Assembly: GCA_035610365.1 (NCBI GenBank)
Contig: CM069432.1
Coordinates: 224,710,532-224,774,531 of the forward strand
Direction of reading: 5' to 3'
DNA length: 64,000 bases
Origin: Aquatica leii
Taxonomy: Eukaryota > Arthropoda > Insecta > Coleoptera > Lampyridae
Within the stretch, counting starts at the first letter, position 1. The number at the start of each line of letters is the position of its first letter. The position numbers were made by a program, and so were the translations under genes. This document shows, in pieces, positions 34,809 through 44,884 of the stretch. The notes under the pieces are model-generated. The model had not been told where the DNA came from, did no database searches, and was given only the letters and a program-made list of their open reading frames with translations.

Positions 34809-35375
34809 TTTTCTATAGGTAACAATCTTGTTTAGTTATTAAGCATTTTGCGGTATACTTTAATTTACAAATAATTAAATATCAATTTGCGAAAAAATAC
34901 ACATAACCACATGACAGCGAAATGTTTAAATTTTCTTTTAATAATGGTTAAACCATGTTCAGGTACACATTGGCTTTTTTATTTGCAAACAAAGTGAAAT
35001 TTTTAAAAAACTACAAATATTGGCACTTCCGGTAGCTATTGGCATAGTCTCGTACAGTTATTGGCCTCAAAGTTGAATAAGGATTTAAGTACTAAAATGG
35101 ACACTTTTCGAAACATCAATTTATTAATATAAAAATTAATTGTAAAAAATAATAATATGTAACATTAATTGAAAGAAACTCGTTTTTTTTTCACAGATTT
35201 TGCAGAAGAAATTTTGTAATTTCGGTTCATTAACAGAGTTAGTATGATAACTCCTAACACAGGTTGTGCATTTCATCCCTATCCCCTAAACAGTAATATT
35301 ATTTTCACACGTGTAGCAAATTCCACGAGTTAAATGCTGTTCTTTTATCCTTCTTAAACAACTTATTTGTGATTT

Positions 35376-35402
35376 GATGATGATGATGATGATGATGATG
35401 AT
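35376..35402. repeat. GAT trinucleotide microsatellite
   Basis: Nine tandem GAT units within the pogo element, downstream of its transposase. They give a poly-His run on the minus strand. Confidence 0.9.
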
Positions 35403-35652
35403 ACATTATCATCATCACTTCCCAAATCTTATGGCATGAAGCATTTTGACGAGATGTCTTTACCGAAAATTGCTGAAACATTTCTTCTTGGGTCATTGTT
35501 ATTACCATTAAGTGGAGGGATAGATATACAGGAAATACTGTTGACCTTACTAACAGTAGCAGACTTTTTCACTGCTTTTTGACTTATTTTGATTTTTTTG
35601 CTGCAGTCTGTTTTGTCTGTTTGTTTATTTTGCGTTTAGGTTTTTTTATCTT

Positions 35653-36840
35653 TTAATTTTTCCACCCTGTTGATGTTATTACATAAGGCATTTCCTTTTT
35701 TTTCTGGTGTTTTAGGCCCAAAAACATGTTCCTCAAGTCTAGTTTCCAAAAAAATATTCCGCAAGCTCTAAATCCATTTTGTATTACATCAAGACGCACT
35801 GATTTTTCTATTACACATTTAAGAATCGGTGCAAAACGTTCTTTGGTTATGTTTTCGTTGGGATGGTTCCTTCTCCATTCAACCACACCTTTACGCCAAC
35901 CGTCTTTTAAAGGTTTAAATGTCAATACATCGCAAGATTGTAAAATCCTGGTCGCATTTGGATACAAAGCTACTAAGATAATTTCAAGTTTGGTACAAAG
36001 ATCACTTAGATTTCTATCTAAATGAGTTTGATGCTCGTCTGCAAATAGAATGATTAGAAACTCAACATGCTGTTTTTTTATACTGGGGTAAAACACATTT
36101 CCAATATATTTATTGAATACTTCATGTTTCATCCACCTAGTTTTACTCATACCAACGCCCCAGTACTCAGATACAAAGTCTACAATTTTTTTTTTAGTTT
36201 ATTATTAGGATACACTATAAAAGGAGGAGTTTCTTGCATCTTTAAACAAAAACATCACCGTTATCGACGATTCAGCTTGACGAGAATCAATTTCATATAC
36301 ATTTTTTGCCTTTTTGGAGTCCAAAATTTTTTTTTGAGGACAAAGTAGAAATTCTGTCTAATTGCCGTTGAACACCCGTTTTGAATGATCGAGTATTTTA
36401 TCGTAACTTTTTATTACAAGATATGAATATATGTCTTTGAACCAACGCCTGCTGTCATTTTCACTGACGTTGGAGGAAGCAGACGTAACGGCCTATGGTT
36501 TTCTCACTGCGAGAGTAGGATGACGTCTCAGAAATGCCTTGTACTATCCTTCACCTGGGCAGTTGTTAGTAAAAGGATTTTCCCGTGGATTTTCTTCGAG
36601 AAATTGCCTGACCGAAAATCTTTTCTTCGCCGAGGAAACCCCTGTCGATGACATTTATTTATCCATTGTACCAGAGTGTTTTCTTCTTCTGGTGACAATA
36701 TTGAAAAAAGTCCGTATCCGGGTTTTACGAATTTGGCGGACAATCGAAATTGCAATGTTCACCGAGGAATGCCAAAATGGTTTGCGGCCTATCTTTTTGA
36801 CATTTTTCAAGATGAAGTACCTTCCAATGCTTTACTAAGT
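35653..36840 (-). pseudogene. pogo/Tigger-type transposase, inactivated
   Basis: In minus-strand order: an N-terminal psq/CENP-B-like DNA-binding region (KMSKR-AANHFGIPR-TLQFR, then VQWINKCHRQGFPRRRKDF); the start of the DDE_1 domain FNGN-stop-TEFLLCPQKK; AKNVYEIDSRQAESSITVMF; FNKYIGNVFYPSIKKQHV; ILFADEHQTHLDRNLSDLC; ALYPNATRILQSCDVLTFKP; and FRACGIFFW. The second and third catalytic aspartates are kept (ADEHQTH and SCDVLTFKP). The first, in FNGDET, is replaced by N and followed by a stop. Several frame changes also occur, so no active enzyme can be made. Confidence 0.85.
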
Positions 36841-36983
36841 GCATCTTCCGAATATTTTTTATTTTATTTATCTTTTCCGTTCTACTGTTTTTGGCATGAT
36901 TATAGAAAAAGAAAAATTATCGAGGTAAAATGTAATTTTAAATGGTAAAGTAGTTTGTCCTCCTGTTGTCAAGTTGTAGTTAG

Positions 36984-37039
36984 TTCTAGTTTTTATCTTC
37001 TTTAGGAGGGGCCCCTCCTAAAGAAGATAAAAACTAGAA
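36984..37039. repeat. 56-bp perfect palindrome
   Basis: A perfect palindrome with no spacer, centred at 37,011/37,012 in GGGGCCCC, with 28-bp arms (TTCTAGTTTTTATCTTCT... inward). It lies between the transposase start and the right terminal repeat of the pogo element. Related GTAATTTTAAATG strings lie on both sides in the same orientation. Confidence 0.97.
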
Positions 37040-37055
37040 GTAATTTTAAATGTTA

Positions 37056-37247
37056 CAGTAACTGACAGGGGGCCAGTAACTATAGTCTTCAAAGCATACG
37101 TTTTTTATCACAAAAATAATCAAAACCAAAACAACAACTCTTTTAATGACAGATTGTAAAAAACTAAAAAATATTTGCTAACACAGTAATTGGCCGGGAG
37201 GCCAATAACTGTAGTTTTTAATGATTTGCAAATGCCAGTAATTGGCC
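37056..37247. repeat. Cluster of pogo-end motifs and mini-hairpins
   Basis: CAGTAACTGACA faces GGCCAGTAACTATAG (37,056-37,085), CAGTAATTGGCC faces GGCCAATAACTG (37,184-37,211, 4-nt gap), and a further CAGTAATTGGCC lies at 37,236-37,247. Each pair is a short inverted repeat built from the terminal sequence. They may be transposase-binding sites or scars of nested ends. Confidence 0.7.
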
Positions 37248-39149
37248 CTTTGTTAAAACACACTTTCAACGACATTTTTTAGGTTATGCCTATATTAACA
37301 GTAAATTCTAACATTTAAAAAGCTGGTTAATCAACAATTTTATGTAAAATCACTTGTTCCTATAATTACAGAACTTTAGTAAAGAGGTATACACTTACCT
37401 CATACAGTACAAAAACGACACATCAGATACAACTCAGTAACTAAATTCTACCAAAAGAAAAAAGAAAGTCACTAGACTATACCTGTAAATAAAATAAAAG
37501 CATGATTTAAGGAGAGAACTGATGTAGTCTATCTTTGTCATAAAGCCATATAATAAACAAACATAATTAACATTAGTGCAACCAGATTTTGGTTTAAACT
37601 TAGCTTTTTTAGTACTTTATTTATATATGTTAATAAAGAGAGTGGTAAACCTATGACTGCTCTTTTCACTTCATGTAAACTGTTGTCAGAACTGAAACAA
37701 GTTCTTTAGGACAAAATTCTACAAACAAAATTTTTAAAATTATTTTTTAAATCTAAATTGATTAATTGTGTCCGGTTTGTTAAAAATTATAAATAGTTTG
37801 TACTGATGCTCTTTTGTAAACCGTAGTTTAGACTTTAAGCGATAAATACACTGTTTAAACTTTTAAAATTACTGTTTACTTTTAGTAATTAACTGATTGT
37901 TTTTATTATTTCTTATTATTATTTTTGACACGTTATAGTAAGCTTGTGTTTATTTAATTATAAATCTAAAAACAATTTTTGTAAAATATTGCAGTGTGAA
38001 AATTATTTGAAAACAAACTTTATATAAAAGTTGATTTTTATTTTGTTATAGTTTTTTATTAAAAAAATTGATTTAATACTGTGGTTTCTAAGATAGTATA
38101 CGCCGGAAGCTACCTATAATAATAACAGCAAAAATTGATAGATATTAAAAACAAATTTATCAAACTTTTAGAAATGTTTAATTACATTTTTATTTTTTAA
38201 ATGTTTATAGTTAAATATTACGTATAATTTGTAAGACATAAAACTAAAAAAATAAAGAAACTGGATAGATAAATAAAATAAAATTCATTAAAATTTTTAA
38301 TAAAACAAATAAACTAATACTGCACATAAAACTCCAATTGCAATTAGTTCTGGTACAAACCATTCTGTATTTTTTTCACTTTAGTTGATTATATTAATAT
38401 TGTCTTTACAAATTTGTCATGACTTTTTAAGTTAATGTTTTTGTTTGTTTATTTTAAATTAAAATAAAAGAATAGATACTCAAATATTTTATTAGTTACA
38501 AAATCATTGTATTGAATACTGCAAAGTGAGATTAATTTCAGTTAATATTGTAAATGCAAGTTTATTTTTAGGTGCTCATATAAATATATAGCAAATAACG
38601 TTTTTTATAACAATAGTAACCTAAAAATATTTTCCTGAAACAATGATACTGTTGTAAAGTCAATTTAATGACTAAAAAATGTTTGATATTATTATTTAAA
38701 CTAGATATTTAAAAATAATTATAACTTAGACATTTAATATTAATATTTTGACAAAGCCTGTCATTGATTATTTAAAGCAATTTCTATTGGACACGTTTTA
38801 TTGGTTTTATCATACACAATTCACATTAATGTTATATATTTTTTGTTTGTTTTGCGTTTACCCATTAAGTTCATAATAATTTTGTTAGTTGACGTTTAAA
38901 ATATACAATGCAAATAAAAATCTATTAATTTACTTACACAGTAATTGTTTTATAGTTTTGTTTAACAAATGTCTTTGTGTAGGTATATTTTTAGGTGTCA
39001 TAAATAAACGCTTAATCTTAATAGTAATTACGATGTTTATACATTTTTAATGAGGTTTCTAAATTATATGTGTAAATATTTTTAATGTAATTTTGTCATT
39101 AATTTCATTGTTCCTATTTTCGTACTGTACCTACAAGTTTTAAAAAAAA
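37248..39149. other. AT-rich DNA, nothing recognised
   Basis: Strongly AT-rich with no coding or ordered repeat structure. Confidence 0.6.
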
Positions 39150-39245
39150 ATGTGTACTAAAAACTAAAAGTTACTAAGAGAGTATTTTTAATATCCTATT
39201 TAGTTTTAGTTTGTTGCTGTAGGTTCGAATACTGCCTGCGACAAT
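39150..39245 (+). other. Possible tRNA-derived SINE head
   Basis: AGGTTCGAATACTGCCTGCGACA contains a good pol III B box (GGTTCGAATAC) followed by a T-rich tail. The A box is not clear. About 160 bp further on is copy 2 of the dispersed repeat, which could be the same element's body. Confidence 0.3.
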
Positions 39246-39393
39246 TTTTTTAAAAACTCTTTATCTTAAAGGGAAAGTAAGATACGTTAAAATTAACATT
39301 TTTTTCTATTCTTTCTTTCTATTTCTTGTGACTTGTTTATCACGTAGTGCTGCATCTTCCTTACATTATCTTTGGGTGTGCCCACGATAACTC

Positions 39394-39556
39394 TCGATCC
39401 AAAAGTCCTAGTAAATTGAAATTTGGTATGGAGCTGGTTTTTAATATTTTCTCGGTTCTATCAAAAGATGGGTCTGATAAAGAAACCGAAAGCGAGTGTA
39501 TACACCATTTTAATCATGCGCCATTTTAATCACTTTTTCTTATATAATTTTGTAAG
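39394..39556 (+). repeat. Dispersed repeat, copy 2
   Basis: Related to 19,873-20,016 along nearly its whole length, with an extra TAATCATGCGCCATTTT near the end. It is preceded by GGGTGTGCCCACGATAACTC where copy 1 has its GT microsatellite. Confidence 0.8.
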
Positions 39557-39839
39557 CATGTTTCTCTTTTTTTTAATAGTTTTTTATTTGTTTTAAAAGC
39601 GGCACTTCTAAGGCACCGGTGCAAGAACTTTTTGTAACTCTACGTACTAAAACAGTTACACTAGAACTACACAGTTTGTATTTACTCACCGAAAGACAAT
39701 TTCTTAAACTAATTTTCCAAAAGTACTACGTTTTAATTCATCATTGCAAAGAATTGCTAACAGTTAATTGAGAACTAGTGATAAGTCTGACACTCAACTA
39801 ATCAGCTGGTTAAAGTATCTGTTGATGCAACAGGAAGGG
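39557..39839. other. Unassigned DNA beside the Helitron remnant
   Basis: Could be the continuation of the Helitron toward its 3' end, but no helicase block or CTRR-hairpin terminus is recognised. Confidence 0.35.
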
Positions 39840-40429
39840 CCTTTCTCTACGAATAACAACATTAAGTATTGTTTAGTATAGGTGATTTTTTCACGTCTAC
39901 CGGATCCATCAAAGAAAAAAACATGTGGTACGTAATCTTTCATTAGCAATTGCGTTACAAATAGATTGAAACGCTTGAATCTGTTTTTTATTTCGATTTT
40001 CCATCATTTCTAATCTCAGATTGTTTTCAGCTTTCTGATTAAATGATTTACCAGATGTACAGGTTAAATTTACAGAGGGGGTTTTTAAATTAAAATCTGA
40101 ACACTTTTTTCTATGTAACATTAGAATTTCTTGAATATCTCTGAGAGCAAAATTTTCACAATTAATATACTTCGAATGGTTTTCATGTGTACAATAATCT
40201 TTATATAAAGAAAATTTATATTTGTTAAATAACTCAGAAACGTCAGTTGGAGTCCCAAAAACACATATAAGTGCAAAATGTCCTAAGTTTGCTGTAACAG
40301 TAATCGTCAGTAGTATATTTCAAAATTTTTTAACAGTTAGGACATACATTCTTCCAATAAAAAAATCCCTACCACGTTGCCTTTTGCTCTATTTTCTAGA
40401 TTTTTTATCAAACACGTAATGTTCAGGTA
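39840..40429 (-). pseudogene. Helitron helicase segment, distal part
   Basis: From the Gypsy-B junction the minus strand gives PEHYVFDKKSRK-stop-SKRQRG, GRMYVLTVKKF, ALICVFGTPTDVSELFNKYK, MENRNKKQIQAFQSICNAI and the Walker A-like FFDGSGRREKITYTK (family DGPGGTGKT). This is the junction between the Rep and Pif1-helicase domains of Helitron proteins, which roll-circle transpose. A frameshift precedes the Walker A block, and its GK pair is lost. Confidence 0.75.
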
Positions 40430-40622
40430 TGTAATGTATTTTGTAATGATGTAAAAGCACTGATTATTAGCTGTATATTGATAATATATAATAGGTATAA
40501 TACTATAATAATTAATAATACAATAGTATTACTAGCGGGCATTAACACTAGCGCGTGCTACCGTATGGCTGTGTCTCGTGTGCCACCGCCGGTACCGCCC
40601 TGGTTATATACAATACATAACA
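40430..40622 (-). repeat. Gypsy-B 3' LTR
   Basis: 193 bp. On the minus strand it begins TGTTATGTATTG and ends ACATTACA. It differs from the 5' LTR at one position (T here, C there, within CTGTATAYTG). Confidence 0.97.
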
Positions 40623-40785
40623 CGACCCTTATAAAATAAGAAAACGAGAATATACAATTCTTAATGCTTAAATAAAAATTAATCAATCCTAATTAACAAT
40701 TCATTCTACAACAAGAAAAACAACATATAACTTGAAATTTAAATGAATACTAATCAGTAATAATAATAAAAATAGATTTCACAAC

Positions 40786-41795
40786 TTATAAATTGAGTTT
40801 TACAGGACGTTTAACAATTCGACCACTTCGAGTAGTAATAACATTATCACCTCTTTTATCCTTACAGATAGTTCGAGATGCTTCGTTTTCATCCGCCGTT
40901 GGTAGTACACTTGGAGGTGTATGAGACTGTTCACGTGTATGAGACTGTTCACGTGTATGAGACTGTTCACGTGTATGAGACTGTTCACCATTATTTACAT
41001 TAAAAGGTTTTAACATTTGTCTGTTTCTTCTGTATTCTGCATCACCAATTTTAACAATATAATCATTATTTTCGTTTTGTTTAACGACAATTCCAGGTTT
41101 CCATTTTCTTATATTTTCTTGAAGAATTATTTTAGTTCCTCGTTGTAGAATAGGTAATTTTTTAGCAGTCTTGTCATAATAGTTTTTTTGTTTGTCTTGT
41201 CTTAGCCTTAATTTAGTTTTTATTCCAGTTGTAGGATATTTAGGTTTCAATAAGTCGATTTTTTCAGGTAAAAGAGTTCTAAGTTTCCTTCCCATTAACA
41301 GATAACATGGAGTAGGTAAGTCACTTTTTGGCGTAGTATTATAATCAAGGATCGTCAAAAAAGGATCTTCTTTATTCTGGTATGCTTTTGTAAACAAACC
41401 TTTGACCGTTTGAATTGTTCGTTCTACCATTCCGTGACTTTTTGGATAGGGCGGGCTAGAAGTTTTTAAGTCAATGTCAGATTTTGTTGCAAAATTATAA
41501 AATTCGAGTGCACAAAACGGTGGACCGTTATCAGAAAAAATCACAGATGGAAGTCCGTATAAAGAAAATATGTTTTTTAGACATGCTGTAACACTTGCAC
41601 AGGTTTTATTAAAAAGTTTGTTCACTATAGCAAACTTACTAAAGTAGTCTATAACAACTAAGAAATTTTCAGTGCCAACACTCATAAAGTCAATTCCAAT
41701 TTTTTCCCATGGTAGGTTTGGAACGTTGTGAGGAGTAAGTGGTTCTCTGACGTTACTTTTTGAATAAAGTTGGCATGTCGCACAAATTTTCTAAG
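40786..41795 (-). CDS. Gypsy-B integrase
   Basis: The long frame (from 41,685; coding is readable from about 41,790) contains CATCQLYSKS (second half of the HHCC zinc site), the first catalytic D just before MSVGTENFLVVIDYFSKF, the second in IFSDNGPPF and the E in HGMVERTIQT, then YNTTPKSDLPTPCYLLMGRK and a basic C-terminal domain. All catalytic residues are present. Near the C-terminus EQSHTR is repeated in tandem. The frame starts after a frameshift relative to RNase H at about 41,785, so it would be expressed only from an unbroken copy or if the shift is a sequence error. Confidence 0.9.
40918..40989 (-). repeat. 18-bp tandem repeat in integrase tail
   Basis: Four copies of an 18-bp unit (GTGTATGAGACTGTTCAC on the plus strand) encode the repeated hexapeptide EQSHTR in the integrase C-terminal tail. 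The unit keeps the frame. Confidence 0.93.
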
Positions 41796-42775
41796 TCATC
41801 ATTCATACCTGGATAGAAAATTGCTTCTTTAGCCTTTAACTTACAGGATACTATCCCTTGGTGCGATTTGTGTATGAGGTTTAGGAACTCTTCTTTTAGA
41901 CTAGCTGTTATTATCAATCTTTTTTGGTTGAATAAAACATTTTTGTGTAAATATATATCAGATTTATATTGCCAAAAATTTTTAACTTCTATTGGAACCA
42001 ACTTTTTATGATGAGGCCAGCCATTTAATGTGTAATACTTGACTTTCTGTAATATAGGATCTTCGTCTATAGCTTTTTGTAAACGTTGTTCGTTTTCCGT
42101 ATTAGTAGATATTATTGCATAAATTTTAAGGTTTTTTTTTAAGTAATCTGTATTTATTGTATCACTTGTAGGGTCTCTACTAAGCGAATCAGGAATTTTT
42201 AGGTTTATTCCAGGTACGTAAATTAAATCGAATGAGAAACGTTGTAGTTTCATCGCAAGCCGTTGTATTCTTGGAGACATCTCATCTAAGTGCTTTTTGA
42301 GCAAACCTAGTAGTGGGCGGGGGTCAGTTTCCGCAGTAAAATGAGTCCCCAGAAGATAATAAGAAAATCGTTCACATCCAAACACTAATCCAAGCAATTC
42401 TTTTTCTATGTGATTGTACCGAATCTGAGTGGGTGATAATGACACTGATGCAAATTCAATTGGTTTATTGTTTTGCGAAAGCATAGCTCCAAGCCCATAA
42501 GGACTGGCGTCTACTGACAAAGTTACCTTTATTTTTGGATCAAAATACGACAAGGTAATGTCGGTGCAAACTAACTTCTTGATTCTATTAAAACAATCGT
42601 CCTCAGCTGGAGTCCAAACCCATTCATTTTTTTCATTTAATAGTTTTCTTAGAGGAGCAGTTTCCTGTGACAAATTGTGAATAAATTTAGATAAATAAAC
42701 TACCATACCAAGAAATCTTTGCAACTCTTTTTTGTTTTGTGGAGGTTTCATCTTTGCAATAGCCTGCGTTAATGT
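41753..42775 (-). CDS. Gypsy-B RNase H and integrase zinc-finger start
   Basis: Starts with the RT thumb/connection (QAIAKMKPPQNKKELQRFLG), then RNase H with KVTLSVDASPYGLGAML, RYNHIEKELLGLVFGCERF, ETDPRPLLGLL and KIPDSLSRDP, covering the D-E-D carboxylates. The integrase zinc-finger histidines follow (LIHKSHQGIV). The frame ends at 41,753 after a frameshift inside the zinc finger. Upstream it overlaps the RT frame, the switch lying near the A5 run at about 42,780. Confidence 0.9.
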   Translation of the reverse strand, partial: TLTQAIAKMKPPQNKKELQRFLGMVVYLSKFIHNLSQETAPLRKLLNEKNEWVWTPAEDDCFNRIKKLVCTDITLSYFDPKIKVTLSVDASPYGLGAMLSQNNKPIEFASVSLSPTQIRYNHIEKELLGLVFGCERFSYYLLGTHFTAETDPRPLLGLLKKHLDEMSPRIQRLAMKLQRFSFDLIYVPGINLKIPDSLSRDPTSDTINTDYLKKNLKIYAIISTNTENEQRLQKAIDEDPILQKVKYYTLNGWPHHKKLVPIEVKNFWQYKSDIYLHKNVLFNQKRLIITASLKEEFLNLIHKSHQGIVSCKLKAKEAIFYPGMNDDLENLCDMPTLFKK

Positions 42776-44015
42776 TTTTGTCCGGTGAGATACCACTGTC
42801 ACTAATTTCATGTCCTAGAAAGTTAATTTTACTCAAACAAAATTTAGATTTGTGCAAGTTTAGAGTTAATCCACTTTTTTTAATTTTCTCTAATGCTAAA
42901 TTCAAGTTTTGATTGTGTTCCTGAATCGTTGATCCATACACTAACACATCATCAAAATATGCTATTGTGCCTGGAGTCCCCTTTAGTAAATTATGAATGA
43001 ACCTTTGGAAAATTTCCGGAGCACAAGTAAGACCATACGGAAGTCGCAAATAGCGAAATCTTCCATAGCTTGTAGTAATCGTACATAATCGAGAACTTTC
43101 ATAAGTTAACGGTAATTGTAGAAATGCTGATGATGCATCTAACTTGCTAAACACTTTAGCTCCTGCCAATTCTGCGAATAGCATATCCTGGGTTGGGATA
43201 TGAAATTGTTCACGCTTAATATATTTATTTAAATTTAAAGGATCTATGCATATCCTTATGTCACTTTGATTACTTTTTGGCACAACAACAATTGGGTGTA
43301 CCCAGTCAGTCGGTTCCACTACTGGTACTATTATTTTTTCAGCCACCATTTCATCGAGCTTCATTTTCACCTTTTCTTTTAAGGCTAACGGCACTTTTCT
43401 TGTTGCAGATATGCTAGGAATAGCATTTTCCTGTAATGTAATTTTGAATTCTTCCGCAACTTTACCAATGCCAGTGAATACTTTTTTATGCACATCTAAA
43501 ATCTCTTTTAATTTTTTATTTTCTAGTACTGCATCTATTTGTTTATTTCTTTGCAATAGTTTATAGTCTTGCGCTGCAGCAAGTCCCATAATTGACTTTG
43601 ACACATCGTTCTTTAATATATAAAATAAAAGTTGCTTCTTAATGTTTTTTAACGAACAATTTAAATAAATTTGACCTTTAAGAGCAATTTTATGTCCCGT
43701 GTAACTTGACAGAATTGCGCTAGTAAATTGAAGTTCACTTACACTTAAATTAAGTTTAGAAAAATCTGTCCAATTTAGAATGTTCACTTGGCTGCCAGTG
43801 TCTACTTTTAATGTAATGTTAACATTATTAATTATGAAATTTTCGTACCATTCCACAGAGTCTACAACAGAGTTAGCTACATCATTTGACACAGACCATA
43901 CTATATTTTCATCATTATTGTTTGAATAACATTCATACTTATGTTCACTTTCAACAACAGGACAGTATTCTTCATACTTTAACACTTCGTTGACATGATT
44001 TTTTGTTCTACACAT
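42687..44015 (-). CDS. Gypsy-B protease and reverse transcriptase
   Basis: Open frame in phase with gag after a TGA. Protease motif: LKVDTGSQVNIL (active-site DTG). RT blocks: HPIVVVPKSNQSDIRICIDP, KVFSKLDASSAFLQLPL, YLRLPYGLTCAPEIFQRF and the catalytic AYFDDVLVYGS (FDD), then KSKFCLSKINFLGHEISDSG. After SPDK the frame runs into about 30 non-homologous codons because of a shift near the homopolymer at 42,778-42,785. RT copies element RNA into cDNA, and all RT active-site residues are intact. Confidence 0.93.
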   Translation of the reverse strand: MCRTKNHVNEVLKYEEYCPVVESEHKYECYSNNNDENIVWSVSNDVANSVVDSVEWYENFIINNVNITLKVDTGSQVNILNWTDFSKLNLSVSELQFTSAILSSYTGHKIALKGQIYLNCSLKNIKKQLLFYILKNDVSKSIMGLAAAQDYKLLQRNKQIDAVLENKKLKEILDVHKKVFTGIGKVAEEFKITLQENAIPSISATRKVPLALKEKVKMKLDEMVAEKIIVPVVEPTDWVHPIVVVPKSNQSDIRICIDPLNLNKYIKREQFHIPTQDMLFAELAGAKVFSKLDASSAFLQLPLTYESSRLCTITTSYGRFRYLRLPYGLTCAPEIFQRFIHNLLKGTPGTIAYFDDVLVYGSTIQEHNQNLNLALEKIKKSGLTLNLHKSKFCLSKINFLGHEISDSGISPDKNINAGYCKDETSTKQKRVAKISWYGSLFI

Positions 44016-44027
44016 CTTACGATAATG

Positions 44028-44780
44028 TCATTTTACTTTACAAAATGAACAAACTTTGTGAAATGCTGGACACCTACCTTTTAGATGTTGCAATCCGCAA
44101 TTTCTACAATTAATGTTACTTTCGTTACCTCTGTTTCGATTGCTATTTTCTGTGTAACTTGTGTTAGCAGTAAGTTTATGATTCTTTTTTGTTCTATTTA
44201 TTTTATTTTGTCTGATCGCATTTACCATTCCTGTTTCTTTTGTAATTTCACGCTGTGTTGTAACACTATTTTCCATTGATCTGCAGATATCAATCGCCTG
44301 ATTCAACTTCAATTCTGCATTCTGTAACAGCTTTTCTTGAATTCTTGGATCACGAACTCCTAAAACAATTCGGTCTAAAATTAAAACATCTTTTTCTTTA
44401 AACTCGCAAGTTGTAGCTAATTGTTTTAATGCAGTTATAAACTGATCAATTGTTTCATTTGGCAATTGATCCCTCTTGAAAAATTTAAAATGTTCATACA
44501 CAATGTTTTTTAAAGGGCTGCAATAATGATCAAATTTCTTTATAACAGTATCGAGCTTGTTTTTATCCTCATCCACATTGTATTCGAACGTGTTGTATAT
44601 CTGTAGACCTTCATCGCTTAAGCAATTTAACAAAATCGCAATTTTAGTTTCATCTGATTTCTTTGTTTTTTCACTAGCTAACAAGTAAAAGTTAAATTTT
44701 TGTTTCCATAACTTCCAATCATTCGATATGTTATTTCCTTGAAAAATAAATTTTTCTGGAGCTTTCGATTGATCTCCCAT
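44028..44780 (-). CDS. Gypsy-B gag
   Basis: 250 codons from ATG at 44,780-44,778 (MGDQSKAPEKFIFQGNN). The capsid-like region includes ISNDWKLWKQKFNFYLLASE, LLNCLSDEGLQIYNTF, FKFFKRDQLPNETIDQFITA and DRIVLGVRDPRIQEKLL, ending in a zinc knuckle (CRNCGLQHLKGRC). A second knuckle, CSFCKVK, is cut by TGA at 44,030-44,028. The following codons HYRKMC complete CX2CX4HX4C in the same frame, so the stop sits inside a conserved domain. Gag forms the particle and binds RNA. Confidence 0.92.
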   Translation of the reverse strand: MGDQSKAPEKFIFQGNNISNDWKLWKQKFNFYLLASEKTKKSDETKIAILLNCLSDEGLQIYNTFEYNVDEDKNKLDTVIKKFDHYCSPLKNIVYEHFKFFKRDQLPNETIDQFITALKQLATTCEFKEKDVLILDRIVLGVRDPRIQEKLLQNAELKLNQAIDICRSMENSVTTQREITKETGMVNAIRQNKINRTKKNHKLTANTSYTENSNRNRGNESNINCRNCGLQHLKGRCPAFHKVCSFCKVK

Positions 44781-44870
44781 TTTTCAATACTAACATCAAC
44801 AATTTTTTAACTTGTACTCTAACCACACGTTTTACATGCCGCTTATTTCCATAACCTCAAAACGTCGCTT

Positions 44871-44884
44871 TTCCGCTGCCACCA
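44871..44884 (-). other. Gypsy-B primer-binding site candidate
   Basis: Directly next to the 5' LTR the minus strand reads TGGTGGCAGCGGAA. The TGG start and zero spacing fit a tRNA primer-binding site, but I could not assign the tRNA. Confidence 0.6.

Larger units (their letters stand above)
35055..37211 (-). mobile_element. pogo-type DNA transposon with 16-bp terminal repeats
   Basis: TACAGTTATTGGCCTC (35,053-35,068) and GAGGCCAATAACTGTA (37,198-37,213) are exact complements and include the TA duplication expected for pogo. The element proper starts and ends with CAG/CTG and is about 2.16 kb. The transposase remnant inside reads on the minus strand. Further copies of the 12-bp core CAGTAATTGGCC and variants lie at 37,056-37,085, 37,184-37,195 and 37,236-37,247, so the true right boundary is slightly ambiguous. 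Confidence 0.75.

Noticed and set aside
35305..35508. Open stretch with a poly-His run
   Set aside because: The His run is the GAT microsatellite. No domain is present, and it lies downstream of the dead pogo transposase.
40800..40991. Minus-strand ORF with a VNSLIH repeat
   Set aside because: Alternative-frame reading of the EQSHTR repeat in Gypsy-B integrase.
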